Positions 15,801 through 22,901 of a stretch of 38,793 bases of DNA are shown in pieces. Made by a program: the position numbers and the translations under genes. This stretch comes from an uncultured Collinsella sp. (GTDB taxonomy: Bacteria; Actinomycetota; Coriobacteriia; Coriobacteriales; Coriobacteriaceae), in the NCBI GenBank assembly GCA_959605475.1, contig CAUHFS010000019.1, positions 1-38,793 on the forward strand, read 5' to 3'. A model generated the notes under the pieces. That model made no database searches. It was not told the DNA's origin and saw only the letters and a program-made list of their open reading frames with translations. The number at the start of each line of letters is the position of its first letter. The stretch's first letter is position 1.

Positions 15801-16689
15801 CCTGGTCCTTAACGACAGGGGACGAGCTACCAGCCGTATAGGCAAACTCAATCTTCTGCCCCTGGGCGAGCTTGACGCCGCTCGCGCCAACCGAGGAAGA
15901 CGCGCCGTCGACAAACAGCTGCCAGTAGGCATAAGTCGCCGAATCGAAGGCAAGCGTGCGGCCATCGCTCGGGGACGTGATGCTTTCGAGGTAGAAACCG
16001 TATGCCGTGTTCGGATCGTATTTCGCCTTAAAGCCCGTCTTCTCCTGCAGCTTAACGAAGGCGTCCGCAGCCGTCGAGCCCTCGTCGAGCTTAAGCTGCG
16101 TAGGTGCCACCCAGGTCTGAGCCTTGCCGTCGGCATCGGTGCCGATAATCGAGAACGAGACCTCGACTTGCTTCTTGGCGACATCGCCAGTTTCTGTCGG
16201 GTTCTCCGTCTGAACGGCAGCCGCGGCGGCAGATCCTGCTTGGCCAGCGGATGCCGTCGAAGACTGCTCGCTCGTAGCAGGGCTCTCCCCCGTCGCCGGG
16301 CCTTCGTCGCCAGTTGCTGCCTCTGTTATGGCTGCACTAGCTGCAGGCGCGTCCTCGGAATCCGAAACCTCGGCGCCGCTCTGCTCAGCGGTACCGCCCG
16401 CAAGCGCTGCGTCCTCGCCCGACGTCGCAGCCTGAGCCACGGCCTCGGCAATGCCCTCGGCGCCCTCGGCCCACAACTGAGCCGGCGTGGCGCCAAAGGC
16501 CATCGCGAAGGCCAGGAATGCCACCAGGCCGCGCTTGGCTACACCGCGTGCAATCGCGCCACGGCGATGCAACGAGGCGCACTCGCGCTCGTCCTCAAAC
16601 ATATCCATTTGTCCCCCATTGTCTGTACTTGGAGCGTTGCCTTGAGGCTGCCCCACGTCATCGCGCATGTTGCGCTCGAGTTCCCCCAT
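12826..16689 (-). CDS. Large surface protein: four DUF4430 repeats, beta-propeller, InlB-type repeat
   Basis: A 1287-residue exported protein. In order: signal segment (KRGLVAFLAFAMAFGATPA, about 53-71), Ala/Ser/Glu-rich linker, four DUF4430 domains (about 175-287, 298-400, 412-517, 528-635) each with a YWQLFVDG-like strand (YWHLYING in the fourth) and a G-D/Q-x-V/I-x-F/W-x-Y strand, a PQQ/WD-like beta-propeller region (about 690-1070), a Listeria-Bacteroides (InlB B) repeat (FNSNGG to LYAKW), a Gly- then Lys/Ser/Asp-rich stalk, and a C-terminal membrane helix ending FTKRR. No LPxTG-like motif is visible, so anchoring is by the helix. ATG 16689 is the likely start, with GGAGGG 14 nt upstream; ATG 16608 is the alternative. 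The leader resembles a cobalamin riboswitch, suggesting vitamin B12 capture at the cell surface (inference). Confidence 0.85.
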   Translation of the reverse strand: MGELERNMRDDVGQPQGNAPSTDNGGQMDMFEDERECASLHRRGAIARGVAKRGLVAFLAFAMAFGATPAQLWAEGAEGIAEAVAQAATSGEDAALAGGTAEQSGAEVSDSEDAPAASAAITEAATGDEGPATGESPATSEQSSTASAGQAGSAAAAAVQTENPTETGDVAKKQVEVSFSIIGTDADGKAQTWVAPTQLKLDEGSTAADAFVKLQEKTGFKAKYDPNTAYGFYLESITSPSDGRTLAFDSATYAYWQLFVDGASSSVGASGVKLAQGQKIEFAYTAGSSSPVVKDQVAANVTVIGRDAQGKTQTWVDNAQYVVTSGSNALDLTKVALEANDIDAVVAGSFILSLKYNGVELGTPLDYSTSWQLFINGKSSDYTADNVTIHAGDTVTWFYGGWGDQLPSDSVHASVQVLGKDKDGKQQVWASTGQTSLKAGSTAKDLLEQTGLDLVTSEESWGWYLSGIKSPLDGKTYKSDPATRSYWQFYVNGKSATVGAGNYELQDGDAVTFMYAGDSDALPGQVLGSVDVIGPDVNGNNTCWGSASSVSLPEGSTAQNLIEAFLKAKSVAYNGSQSGEYWLLNSITSPFDHKPYGWDGATNRYWHLYINGELTSLCANQVTLKSGDKVTFAYTTDNSPMPDPDKIVVDPSATAPDWDAEWAGYGNSGNGSTVTDAKTPAQAAGLKWAFDWKAESGQQYANCSEPVIANGFVYIATENELIKIDSSTGKKVASAPLASKVSYTSRPIYTNGLIIVPLNGGAVQAITADKLICKWLTPGLTDLTQSSCTVVSDGEYVYVGTVDISYDENYNATYGNGSLKRIKIATGEVSWQNIDPSEGYYWTGAALTDKYAIVPTSAGTLKCIDKTTGDVVSTMKLGALANADCVADPSNGSTFYQMTHDGKLHVISLSAKGVLSEQKTVDLGLTNNMSAPAVAGENLIVGGQTATGSALALYNLKTGNTTMVTAADGKELPAGFNGIAATPLVSVQGGKTYVYFTVNSADSKDYVNYSAGGGVYRYTLGDAEATQIYDAAGHYQHCDSPVIADASGNLYYINDSGTLFKLGAVESWTVAFNSNGGSACDTKFVATADGKLVKPADPTRDGYTFGGWFTDEACTQAYDFSTPVTADLTLYAKWTKNAVNPGGNGGSGSNGGNGGAGNGSGAGAGTGTGSGSGTKGQQAGGAIAPGQKPVTKTTVSTKTETKENKSDKKDTDKSEKKSDKKSDKKDSKSDKKSDSKSDTRAASTTTAKKSSSASGQEAGTNPLAIVGVAAGVIGLAIVGVFVFTKRR

Positions 16690-16802
16690 CGGGATCTCTC
16701 TTCCCTCCAGAGCCCTATGCACACCGGCAGCATACGCCGCAGCCGCATGCAAGATGGGAGGCGATCCGACTTAACCTTAACGGCTCAGGCGCGCCGTCCG
16801 AT

Positions 16803-16922
16803 CTGCGACGCGAACATCCCGAGCCAAGAGGAATTACGGTTACTGGTACAGCCGGGGACTTGCACCCCGATTCTCCCAAACGCGCAGGAAAACCGCGCAT
16901 TCGTGCGTCTCCGCACCACCAT
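16803..16922 (-). ncRNA. Cobalamin-riboswitch-like leader
   Basis: Read on the minus strand, the leader contains the cobalamin aptamer core. There is a GGGAGAA element (J3/4-like), the P4 hairpin GGGGTGCAAGTCCCC (16854-16868) with the invariant TGCAAGT loop, then GCTGTACCAGTAACCGTAA matching the P5 region. A short AUUCC/GGGAU stem stands in for P6. P3 pairs GCGC (16895-16898) with GCGC (16882-16885). The closing helix pairs 16900-16909 with 16807-16814 (GACG-CGAA with UUCG-CGUC). The 3' B12 box is degenerate. A short P6 suggests the non-adenosyl or compact class. It lies just upstream of the DUF4430 genes, and a CCTCCC at 16756-16761 could pair with the GGAGGG ribosome site. Confidence 0.72.
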
Positions 16923-16933
16923 CTAGGCCATCG

Positions 16934-16962
16934 ATTATTACCGTCAGTATGGTATCACGCAA
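16934..16962 (-). promoter_or_regulatory. Sigma70-type promoter of the DUF4430 operon
   Basis: Minus-strand TTGCGT (16957-16962) and AATAAT (16934-16939) with a 17-bp spacer. The predicted start near 16927 lies directly before the riboswitch 5' helix. The -35 shares bases with the upstream terminator's T-tract. Confidence 0.55.
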
Positions 16963-16988
16963 AAGGGCCTCGCACGCAGGCGAAGCCC
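16961..16988 (-). terminator. Intrinsic terminator of the ABC1-kinase operon
   Basis: Minus-strand GGGCTTCGC pairs with GCGAGGCCC (9 bp, one wobble) over a 6-nt loop and is followed by TTTTGC. It lies about 50 nt after the ABC1-kinase stop. Confidence 0.8.
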
Positions 16989-17039
16989 AAGGTAAAAGCT
17001 ATTGTTTGCGATAGGAGAATGCGGTGACGGCCGCAGCCT

Positions 17040-18803
17040 CTAGTGCTTGCCGCCGTGGCTGTTGAGCCAGATATTGCGACCCAGCATAAGCGCCAGCACC
17101 AGCGCGCTCACGTAGCCAAAGAAGCCGATGACCGGAATGCCGAGGACAACCGGCTCGATGCGCGCGTAGTACACCACCGACGAACCGATAAACAGACCGG
17201 CGATCACGATAGCCATCGACATGCGGTCGATAATTCCGCCCAGCTGTCGCAGCGCCTTATCGCTGCTCATGATCTGCGTGTTCACCTTAAGCTGGCCGCG
17301 CGTGAGCATACGCGAAGCCAAGCCCAGATACTCGGCCGCCTCGAGCGAGCCTTTTGCCGCGCGATAGCTGCTCGCGGCAAGATCGCGTCCCATGTCGCGC
17401 ACGCGCGCATAAGTGCTTTTTTCGTTTTTGATATGCGTCTGAATGATCTGGATCATGTTGACGTTGGGCATGTACTCGGTCAACAAACCCTCGAGCGTCA
17501 CCATGCCGCGCGCGAACATCGTCACCACGCTCGGCAGCTCAACATCATTCTTACGCGCGAGGTTTAACAGCGAGGTCAAAAACTCGCCGATATCCAGATC
17601 CTTCAGGTCAAGGCCCGCAAAGTCTGCGACGATAAAGTCCAAATCGGACAAAAAGGCCGAATGATCGAGCTCGGCCGAATCGCCACGCGTCACGGCAAAG
17701 CGCATGAGCGAATCCTTGAGCTTGGGCACGTCACCCTCGGCCACGGCGAAAATCATGTCCTTGACGATACCGCGATCGTGGCTCGACATGCGTCCGACCA
17801 TGCCCAAGTCGATAAAGTAAACGATGCCGTCCTTGAGAATGATGTTTCCCGCATGCGGGTCCGCATGGAAAAAGCCGTCATCGAGCACCTGCGTCGAGTA
17901 GTCCTCGACGATTGCGGCACCGATCTTTTCCAAGTCATAGCCCTCGGCCACCAAGCGTTCAGGATCGGCGATCGAAATGCCGTCGACGTAGTCCATAACC
18001 ACCACGTGCTCGGTACACAGGTCCAGATAGGATTTAGGGCACGTCACGCCATGAACGCTCTTATGGAACTCGTAGAAGTCGTTGAGGTTTTTGGCCTCGG
18101 CCAAAAAGTTGGTCTCCTCGCGAAACGAGGTCCACAACTCCTCGACTACGCCGTGCAGGTCAACAAATTGATCGGTGTTGACGAACTTGGAAACGATACG
18201 CACCACCGAGCGGATGATATCGATGTCCTGTGCCATAACCTGCTGCGCACCGGGGCGCTGCACCTTGACGGCCACGTCCTCGCCCGTCACCAGACGAGCG
18301 CGGTGCACCTGCGCGAGCGATGCGCTACCAAGCGGATTGGGGTCGATCGCATCGAACATCTCCCCCAGGCGCAGGCCGTATTCTTCTTCCAGACAACTGA
18401 GTACGACCTCGTACGGCACCGGCTCCACGTCGGAACGCAGACGACGCAGCTCGTCGCAAAAGCGTTGCGGCAGAATCTCGGACCGGTTGGCCAGAATCTG
18501 CCCCATCTTGACGAACATGGGGCCGAGTTCCTCGAGCAGGCGGCGCAAACGAACCGGCGTGAGGTTATCCCACACGCGGTACTTTTTGACCAGGCGAACA
18601 ATCTGTCCGATGCGCTCGCGGCGACCCGCCGGCGTGAGCTGGTATTCCTCGTCCGGCGCCATCGCGTCGGGCTCCTCGGGGACCATATCGACAGCGCGCG
18701 GCTTCTTGCGAGCGCCCGAGACGACGGCATCGACCTCATCGACAACCGCCGCCTCGTCACCCAAGGGATCTAGATTGTTGTAATCGGTGGTGGAATCTGC
18801 CAT
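17040..18803 (-). CDS. ABC1/UbiB family atypical protein kinase-like ATPase
   Basis: A 587-residue member of the UbiB/ABC1/COQ8 family, linked to isoprenoid quinone or membrane lipid homeostasis. Visible motifs are the family-specific KxGQ helix (FVKMGQILANRSEILP), the Ala-rich nucleotide loop GSASLAQVHRA, the VAVKVQRPG lysine, the catalytic HADPHAGN and DLGM (DFG-equivalent). The C-terminus has two membrane helices (MAIVIAGLFIGSSVVYY and VIGFFGYVSALVLALMLG). The N-terminal 50 residues are acidic and variable. ATG 18803 lies 8 nt after the stop of the phasin-like gene, so translation is probably coupled. A menaquinone role is inference. Confidence 0.93.
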   Translation of the reverse strand: MADSTTDYNNLDPLGDEAAVVDEVDAVVSGARKKPRAVDMVPEEPDAMAPDEEYQLTPAGRRERIGQIVRLVKKYRVWDNLTPVRLRRLLEELGPMFVKMGQILANRSEILPQRFCDELRRLRSDVEPVPYEVVLSCLEEEYGLRLGEMFDAIDPNPLGSASLAQVHRARLVTGEDVAVKVQRPGAQQVMAQDIDIIRSVVRIVSKFVNTDQFVDLHGVVEELWTSFREETNFLAEAKNLNDFYEFHKSVHGVTCPKSYLDLCTEHVVVMDYVDGISIADPERLVAEGYDLEKIGAAIVEDYSTQVLDDGFFHADPHAGNIILKDGIVYFIDLGMVGRMSSHDRGIVKDMIFAVAEGDVPKLKDSLMRFAVTRGDSAELDHSAFLSDLDFIVADFAGLDLKDLDIGEFLTSLLNLARKNDVELPSVVTMFARGMVTLEGLLTEYMPNVNMIQIIQTHIKNEKSTYARVRDMGRDLAASSYRAAKGSLEAAEYLGLASRMLTRGQLKVNTQIMSSDKALRQLGGIIDRMSMAIVIAGLFIGSSVVYYARIEPVVLGIPVIGFFGYVSALVLALMLGRNIWLNSHGGKH

Positions 18804-18811
18804 CTGCGCTG

Positions 18812-19228
18812 CTACTCGGCCTCTTCGGTATCCTTCGCATCGTCGGGCTCAACGGACTCGACGGGCACCGAGGTCACGTTGTCCTCGACCGAATCGACGA
18901 TGTCGCGCACATGGGCCAGGAAAGCCGTGCGCTCGGGGGCGGTCATAACGCGGACGCGGGCAAGGATGAGCTCGTCGAGCACGCGCTGGGCCGCGGTCTC
19001 GCCCTGCATGCCCAAGCGCTCGGTCAGATCGGAGATGGTACCGCCGGCCTGCTCGAACATGTCGGACACACTGCGGGCGATATCGGGGGTGGCGGTGTCC
19101 TTGCGGACCTGCTCGCCCTTGGTGTTAAGGTCGTCGAGGACCTTCTTGCCGCCTTCGACAGCAACGGCGGCAGCGCCAAAGCCCACGTTAATGGCGCCGT
19201 TAACAAGCTGATCGAGTTTCATAACCAT
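18812..19228 (-). CDS. Phasin-like protein
   Basis: A 138-residue, helix-rich acidic protein. Its N-terminal half has the amphipathic GAINVGFGAAAVAVEGGKKVLDDL and heptad-like segments seen in phasin/PhaF-type and related Coriobacteria proteins. The C-terminal half carries RVMTAPERTAFLAHVRDIV and an acidic Glu/Asp tail. Phasins coat storage granules, but no PHA synthesis gene is in the window, so a coiled-coil regulatory or partner role next to the ABC1 kinase is equally possible. ATG 19228 is chosen because GGAG lies 6 nt upstream; the longer reading would begin at a TTG inside that site. Confidence 0.65.
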   Translation of the reverse strand: MVMKLDQLVNGAINVGFGAAAVAVEGGKKVLDDLNTKGEQVRKDTATPDIARSVSDMFEQAGGTISDLTERLGMQGETAAQRVLDELILARVRVMTAPERTAFLAHVRDIVDSVEDNVTSVPVESVEPDDAKDTEEAE

Positions 19229-19327
19229 GGTTGTCTCCAATCACAAACAACTGCATTGGCGTTCTTGTACCCAAGATTGAGCGAAAGCGACAAAGCGTTT
19301 TAGCGCTATTCGATTGACGGGAAATCC

Positions 19328-20851
19328 CTACCTCACGTTGTCGTTCATCGCGAAAGAGTTCTTCATGGCGCAGCTCGTGGTGTAGAGCACCTTGCCCAGT
19401 AGAGCATCGGTCTCCACGCGAACACGCTCGGCAAAGGCCTCATTGGCGCGTGCAAGCTCGGCAGGCACTTCGGCCTCGGGCAGAACGGCTACGGCAGCGT
19501 CGATGTCATGGATCTGCTTGTGGCCCATGCCACCGACCTTCTCCTGATAATCCTCCACAGCGCGACCGCACTCATGGAAGCGGACGTCAGCCAGCGCGCC
19601 GATCAGGCGGTTGGCCCAGTAGAAGTTTTCGGACGTCACGCGAGCCTGCGTGTCGGCATAGTACACGGGCATGGTCTCGACGTTGGCGTACAGCGGAACC
19701 AGCGCGTTAAACGAGTTGGAGCCAAACGCCATCCACTGCACGGCGCGATAGGCCGGCTGCGCATAGGGACGCAGCTGCAACACGGCGAGCTGGCTGTTGC
19801 GGTTGATGCCGATGGGGCGATAGGCGCCGCGCGTGGCGGGCGTGCCCTTGCTGCCATAGCAGTCGTACTCCGTGCCCTGGTAGTGGCTCGAAAGCACGTA
19901 CTTGATGTCCTCGATGGTCACCTTGCGCTCGGGCACGCGGCTCCAGGGGATGTCGTCGCTCTCGGGCGTGTAGTCGGCGTCGGGGCCGTCCCACACATCG
20001 CTGGGGTTGAGGCAGCGCTGCATGTACCACGCGCGCGGCGTGTTGTAGACATGATCGCTGTCGCTGTGCGAGCCAAAGGCCTCGCGCGGGTTGAAGACCG
20101 TCGCCGGGCCGTCGCCCTCGACACCCAGCGTCAGGTCCAGATGCCACTCGGCCATCCAGGAGCGCAGGTCGGCGGAGCACATGTGGTCGGTCTGGGCGCC
20201 CTCGGCGTCGTCCAGGTCAAAGCAGTCGATACCCAGCTGGTTGGGCATGGTCACATAGGCGTCATCGGGCACGCGCTTGGCGATCCAGTGGTGGCCGCCG
20301 ATGGTCTCGAGCCACCAGATCTCGTCCACGTCGCTAAAGGCGATGCCGTTGTTCTCGTAGGTGCCGTAGCGCTCGAGCAGATCACCCAGGATACGAACGC
20401 CGTCGCGAGCGGACTTGGCATACGGCAGGACCAGGGTCACCATGTCCTCCTCGCCCAAGCCACCGGGCTGCGCCGGAACGTATCCATCCTCGCCTTCGTT
20501 GCCCTTGGCGGGCAGGTAGTCCACAAGCGGGTCGGCGCCGCGGACGCGCTCGTTGGTGGTGAGCGTCTCGGTTGCGGACATGCCGACATTGAGCTCGTTG
20601 AAACCGGCCTCGGCCCAGATGCCGTGGCCCGGGACAACATCGGGGACGCTCGTGTAGCGCATGGGATTGTCGGACAGCTCAACGGTTAGGTGACTCAGGA
20701 CGCTCGTGTAGACGCGCGGCTGCTCGTCGGGATGCACCACGCGCATACGCTTGGGCTCAAACACCCCGTTGGACGAATCCTCGTTGCGGGCGACCAACGT
20801 CGACCCGTCGTAGCTCGCGTTCTTACCAACCAAAATCGTTGTGCACGGCAT
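19328..20851 (-). CDS. C69 family dipeptidase (PepD-like Ntn hydrolase)
   Basis: Secreted or cytoplasmic dipeptidase of the N-terminal-nucleophile superfamily. The N-terminus reads MPCTTILVGKNASYDGSTL with Cys3 as the expected nucleophile exposed after removal of Met-Pro. Further family blocks are ARNEDS, VPGHGIWAEAGFNELNVGMSATET, the E-IWW-E-T-I-GGHHW segment and NRNSQLAVLQLRP. The 507-residue length is typical. ATG 20851 has a perfect AAGGAGG 6 nt upstream, whereas ATG 20857 would touch it. No signal peptide is visible, so cytoplasmic action is more likely. Confidence 0.93.
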   Translation of the reverse strand: MPCTTILVGKNASYDGSTLVARNEDSSNGVFEPKRMRVVHPDEQPRVYTSVLSHLTVELSDNPMRYTSVPDVVPGHGIWAEAGFNELNVGMSATETLTTNERVRGADPLVDYLPAKGNEGEDGYVPAQPGGLGEEDMVTLVLPYAKSARDGVRILGDLLERYGTYENNGIAFSDVDEIWWLETIGGHHWIAKRVPDDAYVTMPNQLGIDCFDLDDAEGAQTDHMCSADLRSWMAEWHLDLTLGVEGDGPATVFNPREAFGSHSDSDHVYNTPRAWYMQRCLNPSDVWDGPDADYTPESDDIPWSRVPERKVTIEDIKYVLSSHYQGTEYDCYGSKGTPATRGAYRPIGINRNSQLAVLQLRPYAQPAYRAVQWMAFGSNSFNALVPLYANVETMPVYYADTQARVTSENFYWANRLIGALADVRFHECGRAVEDYQEKVGGMGHKQIHDIDAAVAVLPEAEVPAELARANEAFAERVRVETDALLGKVLYTTSCAMKNSFAMNDNVR

Positions 20852-20932
20852 GCGCATCCTCCTTAAGCGAAGAAATCAAACGATAACAGTGTATCGCTTC
20901 GGCGCAGAAAGGGCGAAACCACGGCGCTGGCA

Positions 20933-21173
20933 ACCCCTGTGGTCAAAAAATGCCAAATATGAGTACTGTCACCAATTTAGTAACAGCAATTTTGCTACGT
21001 ATGGGTGTCGAAAGTCTACATTTGTTCAAAAATTAGATGATGTAATTCCTCATAGGTCCAATAAAATAGGCTCTCTATCGATAATAAATATCGTTAGAGA
21101 GCCTATTTGGCCTAAAATATATGTGACTATCTTGGCAACAGTACTCATATTTGGCATTTTCTGTCCACGGGGT
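20933..21173. mobile_element. MITE-like AT-rich element with long inverted repeats
   Basis: A non-coding insert of about 240 bp whose base composition differs sharply from its surroundings. A 23-bp perfect inverted repeat joins 20947-20969 to 21138-21160, and imperfect pairing extends outward to ACCCC (20933-20937) and GGGGT, and inward through CCAA/TTGG. Inside, 21065-21083 and 21089-21107 form a 19-bp stem with one mismatch and a 5-nt loop. No ORF of note is present. It sits between the C69 peptidase promoter side and the 3' end of folD. No clear target duplication was found. A non-autonomous transposon or a large hairpin repeat is the best reading. Confidence 0.6.
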
Positions 21174-21205
21174 ATAGAGCTAACCCCTCAAACAGCCCAA
21201 AACGC

Positions 21206-22060
21206 CTATTTCGATGCGCGCTCGGCCGCCTCGATCACGTGTTTGGCGAGGATCGCCGTCGTCACAGCGCCCACGCCGCCCGGCACGGGCGTGATGGCGT
21301 TAACGACCGGCTCCGCAGCATCAGAATCGACGTCACCCACCAGCTTGCCAGCGGCCTCGTCCCAATTAATGCCAACATCGATGATCGTCTGGCCCTCGCG
21401 AACCGCATCCACGCCAATCGTACGCGCGCGTCCAACGGCGGCAACCACAATGTCGGCAGCACGGCACTCGGCAGCAAGGTCGCGCGTATGCGTATGGCAC
21501 GTCGTCACGGTCGAATTGCGCGCCGTAAGCATGGCGGCAACAGGACGCCCGATCACCAGCGAGCGCCCGACCACCGCGACCTTGGCCCCATCCAGCTCAA
21601 CGCCGTAATGATCCAGCAAAGCAAGCACGGCTTCGGCTGTGCAGGGGGCAAAACCCTCGCCGCGCCCCGAAAGCGTGGTGAGCAGCGAAGCCGGCGTCAT
21701 GGAGTCAACGTCCATGGCAGGATCGAGTGCCGCGGCAACCGCGTCCTCGTCAAGGCCGGCGGGCAGCGGGCGGAACATCAGGCAGCCATGAACAGACGAA
21801 TCAGTATTGATGTCCTCGATGGCCGCCAACAGCTCGTCCCGCGAAACATCGGCGGGAAGCAAAACGCGGCGAGCCTCAATGCCAACCTTTTCGCAGCGCC
21901 TGAGCGCACCGCGCTCGTAGGATAGGTCGTCCTCGCGTTCACCCACACGCACGATAGCCAACGTCGGAACAACGCCGCGCTCGCGCAAAGCCACGCAGCG
22001 AGCAGCAAGTTCCTCAGTCAACGCGCGGGCGACGGGAGCACCCTTCAGCAGTTCAGCCAT
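21206..22060 (-). CDS. folD: FolD-like methylene-THF dehydrogenase lacking cyclohydrolase residues
   Basis: A 284-residue FolD fold protein of one-carbon metabolism. The NADP-binding half is conserved (AVVGRSLVIGRPVAAML, TVTTCHTHT, TPVPGGVGAVTTA). In the catalytic half the YxxxK motif reads Y48-E-R-G-A52, so the essential lysine (human Lys56) is Ala. The conserved Gln of VQLPLP (human Gln100) is Phe96 in MFRPLP. DVDG is DVDS. Lys56 and Gln100 are needed for cyclohydrolase activity, so this copy probably works as a dehydrogenase only. ATG 22060 has a GAGGGGAT site. It begins 2 nt after the fchA stop; FchA could supply the missing cyclohydrolase step. Confidence 0.88.
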   Translation of the reverse strand: MAELLKGAPVARALTEELAARCVALRERGVVPTLAIVRVGEREDDLSYERGALRRCEKVGIEARRVLLPADVSRDELLAAIEDINTDSSVHGCLMFRPLPAGLDEDAVAAALDPAMDVDSMTPASLLTTLSGRGEGFAPCTAEAVLALLDHYGVELDGAKVAVVGRSLVIGRPVAAMLTARNSTVTTCHTHTRDLAAECRAADIVVAAVGRARTIGVDAVREGQTIIDVGINWDEAAGKLVGDVDSDAAEPVVNAITPVPGGVGAVTTAILAKHVIEAAERASK

Positions 22061-22062
22061 GG

Positions 22063-22695
22063 CTATCCCCTCTTCCTTGCGGCGTCGGCGGCGCGGCGCG
22101 CCAGCGCATCGGCGCGCGGCAACCACATGTCGAGCAACTCATCACACGCCGTCTCGAGCTCCTCAGCACGAGCGCGATCCTTCATAGACGTGGTGTTCGC
22201 AAAGAGCGTCAAGCTCGCGCCCTGCATAGCGGAACGGCAGAACACGGCGCCGCACGCCACATCGGACAGCAGCTGACGCGAACCCTTGTCGGCCATGTCC
22301 TCGAGCAGCGCCAGCGCGCGCCCGCAGGCATCCATAATGCGATACGGCGGCATAGCGGCCACATGCAGCGCATCCTGAATCGCGGTCGCTCGAGCAGGAT
22401 CGTCACGCGGAATACCGTATGCCGCGGACACCTGCCCATAGGCACGAACGTCCTCGGCAACCAACTCGACAAGCTCCTGGGCCAGCTCATCAGCATGGGC
22501 AAACGCACGCGTCAGGTCATCCGCACGATCAGCAAGCGCGGGATTGGTCGCACCGTAGCGGGCAACCATTCCGCACAGCGAGGCGCCCAGCGCGCCCACA
22601 AAGGCGCTCGCGCTGCCACCGCCGGGAACCGGCTCGCGTGCGGCAAGTGCCTCGGCAAACTCTCGACAGGTTTTATCCATCATCTCTTGGCTCAT
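22063..22695 (-). CDS. fchA: FchA cyclodeaminase/cyclohydrolase family protein
   Basis: A 210-residue helical protein of the formiminotetrahydrofolate cyclodeaminase / methenyl-THF cyclohydrolase family. The marker is PGGGSASAFVGALGASLCGMVARY (residues about 24-47), followed by the alpha-helical bundle. The family makes 5,10-methenyl-THF from formimino-THF or hydrolyses methenyl-THF in some bacteria. ATG 22695 has AAGGTG 7 nt upstream; GTG 22701 is too close to it. No hut genes or formiminotransferase are adjacent. Its tight coupling to a FolD lacking cyclohydrolase residues favours the cyclohydrolase role. Confidence 0.88.
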   Translation of the reverse strand: MSQEMMDKTCREFAEALAAREPVPGGGSASAFVGALGASLCGMVARYGATNPALADRADDLTRAFAHADELAQELVELVAEDVRAYGQVSAAYGIPRDDPARATAIQDALHVAAMPPYRIMDACGRALALLEDMADKGSRQLLSDVACGAVFCRSAMQGASLTLFANTTSMKDRARAEELETACDELLDMWLPRADALARRAADAARKRG

Positions 22696-22772
22696 ACGCA
22701 CGCACCTTCAAGTCATATACATCGGTCAGGCGGCAACCGCCGACCAACCGCGTCAAACACGTAATGGTGCTA

Positions 22773-22801
22773 AGTCTAGCCCATAAGCACATGAGCGTCA
22801 G
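22773..22801 (-). promoter_or_regulatory. Candidate promoter of fchA-folD
   Basis: Minus-strand CTGACG (22796-22801) and TAGACT (22773-22778), 17-bp spacer. Leader of about 70 nt before fchA. Confidence 0.35.
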
Positions 22802-22856
22802 CGCACCTGGCCATCGCAGATTTCTATGACACACGATAGGCGGCAGCGACGCAAAC

Positions 22857-22874
22857 ATGGGACAGATGGCCCAC
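22857..22874 (+). repeat. 18-mer leader motif, copy 1
   Basis: ATGGGACAGATGGCCCAC, one mismatch from the copy at 23812-23829. It lies about 200 bp upstream of lipoprotein gene 1. The remaining gap (22696-23071) contains no gene other than the promoter and hairpins listed here. Confidence 0.45.
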
Positions 22875-22901
22875 GTTTCGGGACTCTCGGACGGCGGCAA
22901 C

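Noticed and set aside
13975..16926. 983-aa plus-strand frame opposite the DUF4430 gene
   Set aside because: Arg/Ile-rich shadow translation with no start signal; the minus strand has signal peptide, domain repeats, riboswitch and terminator.
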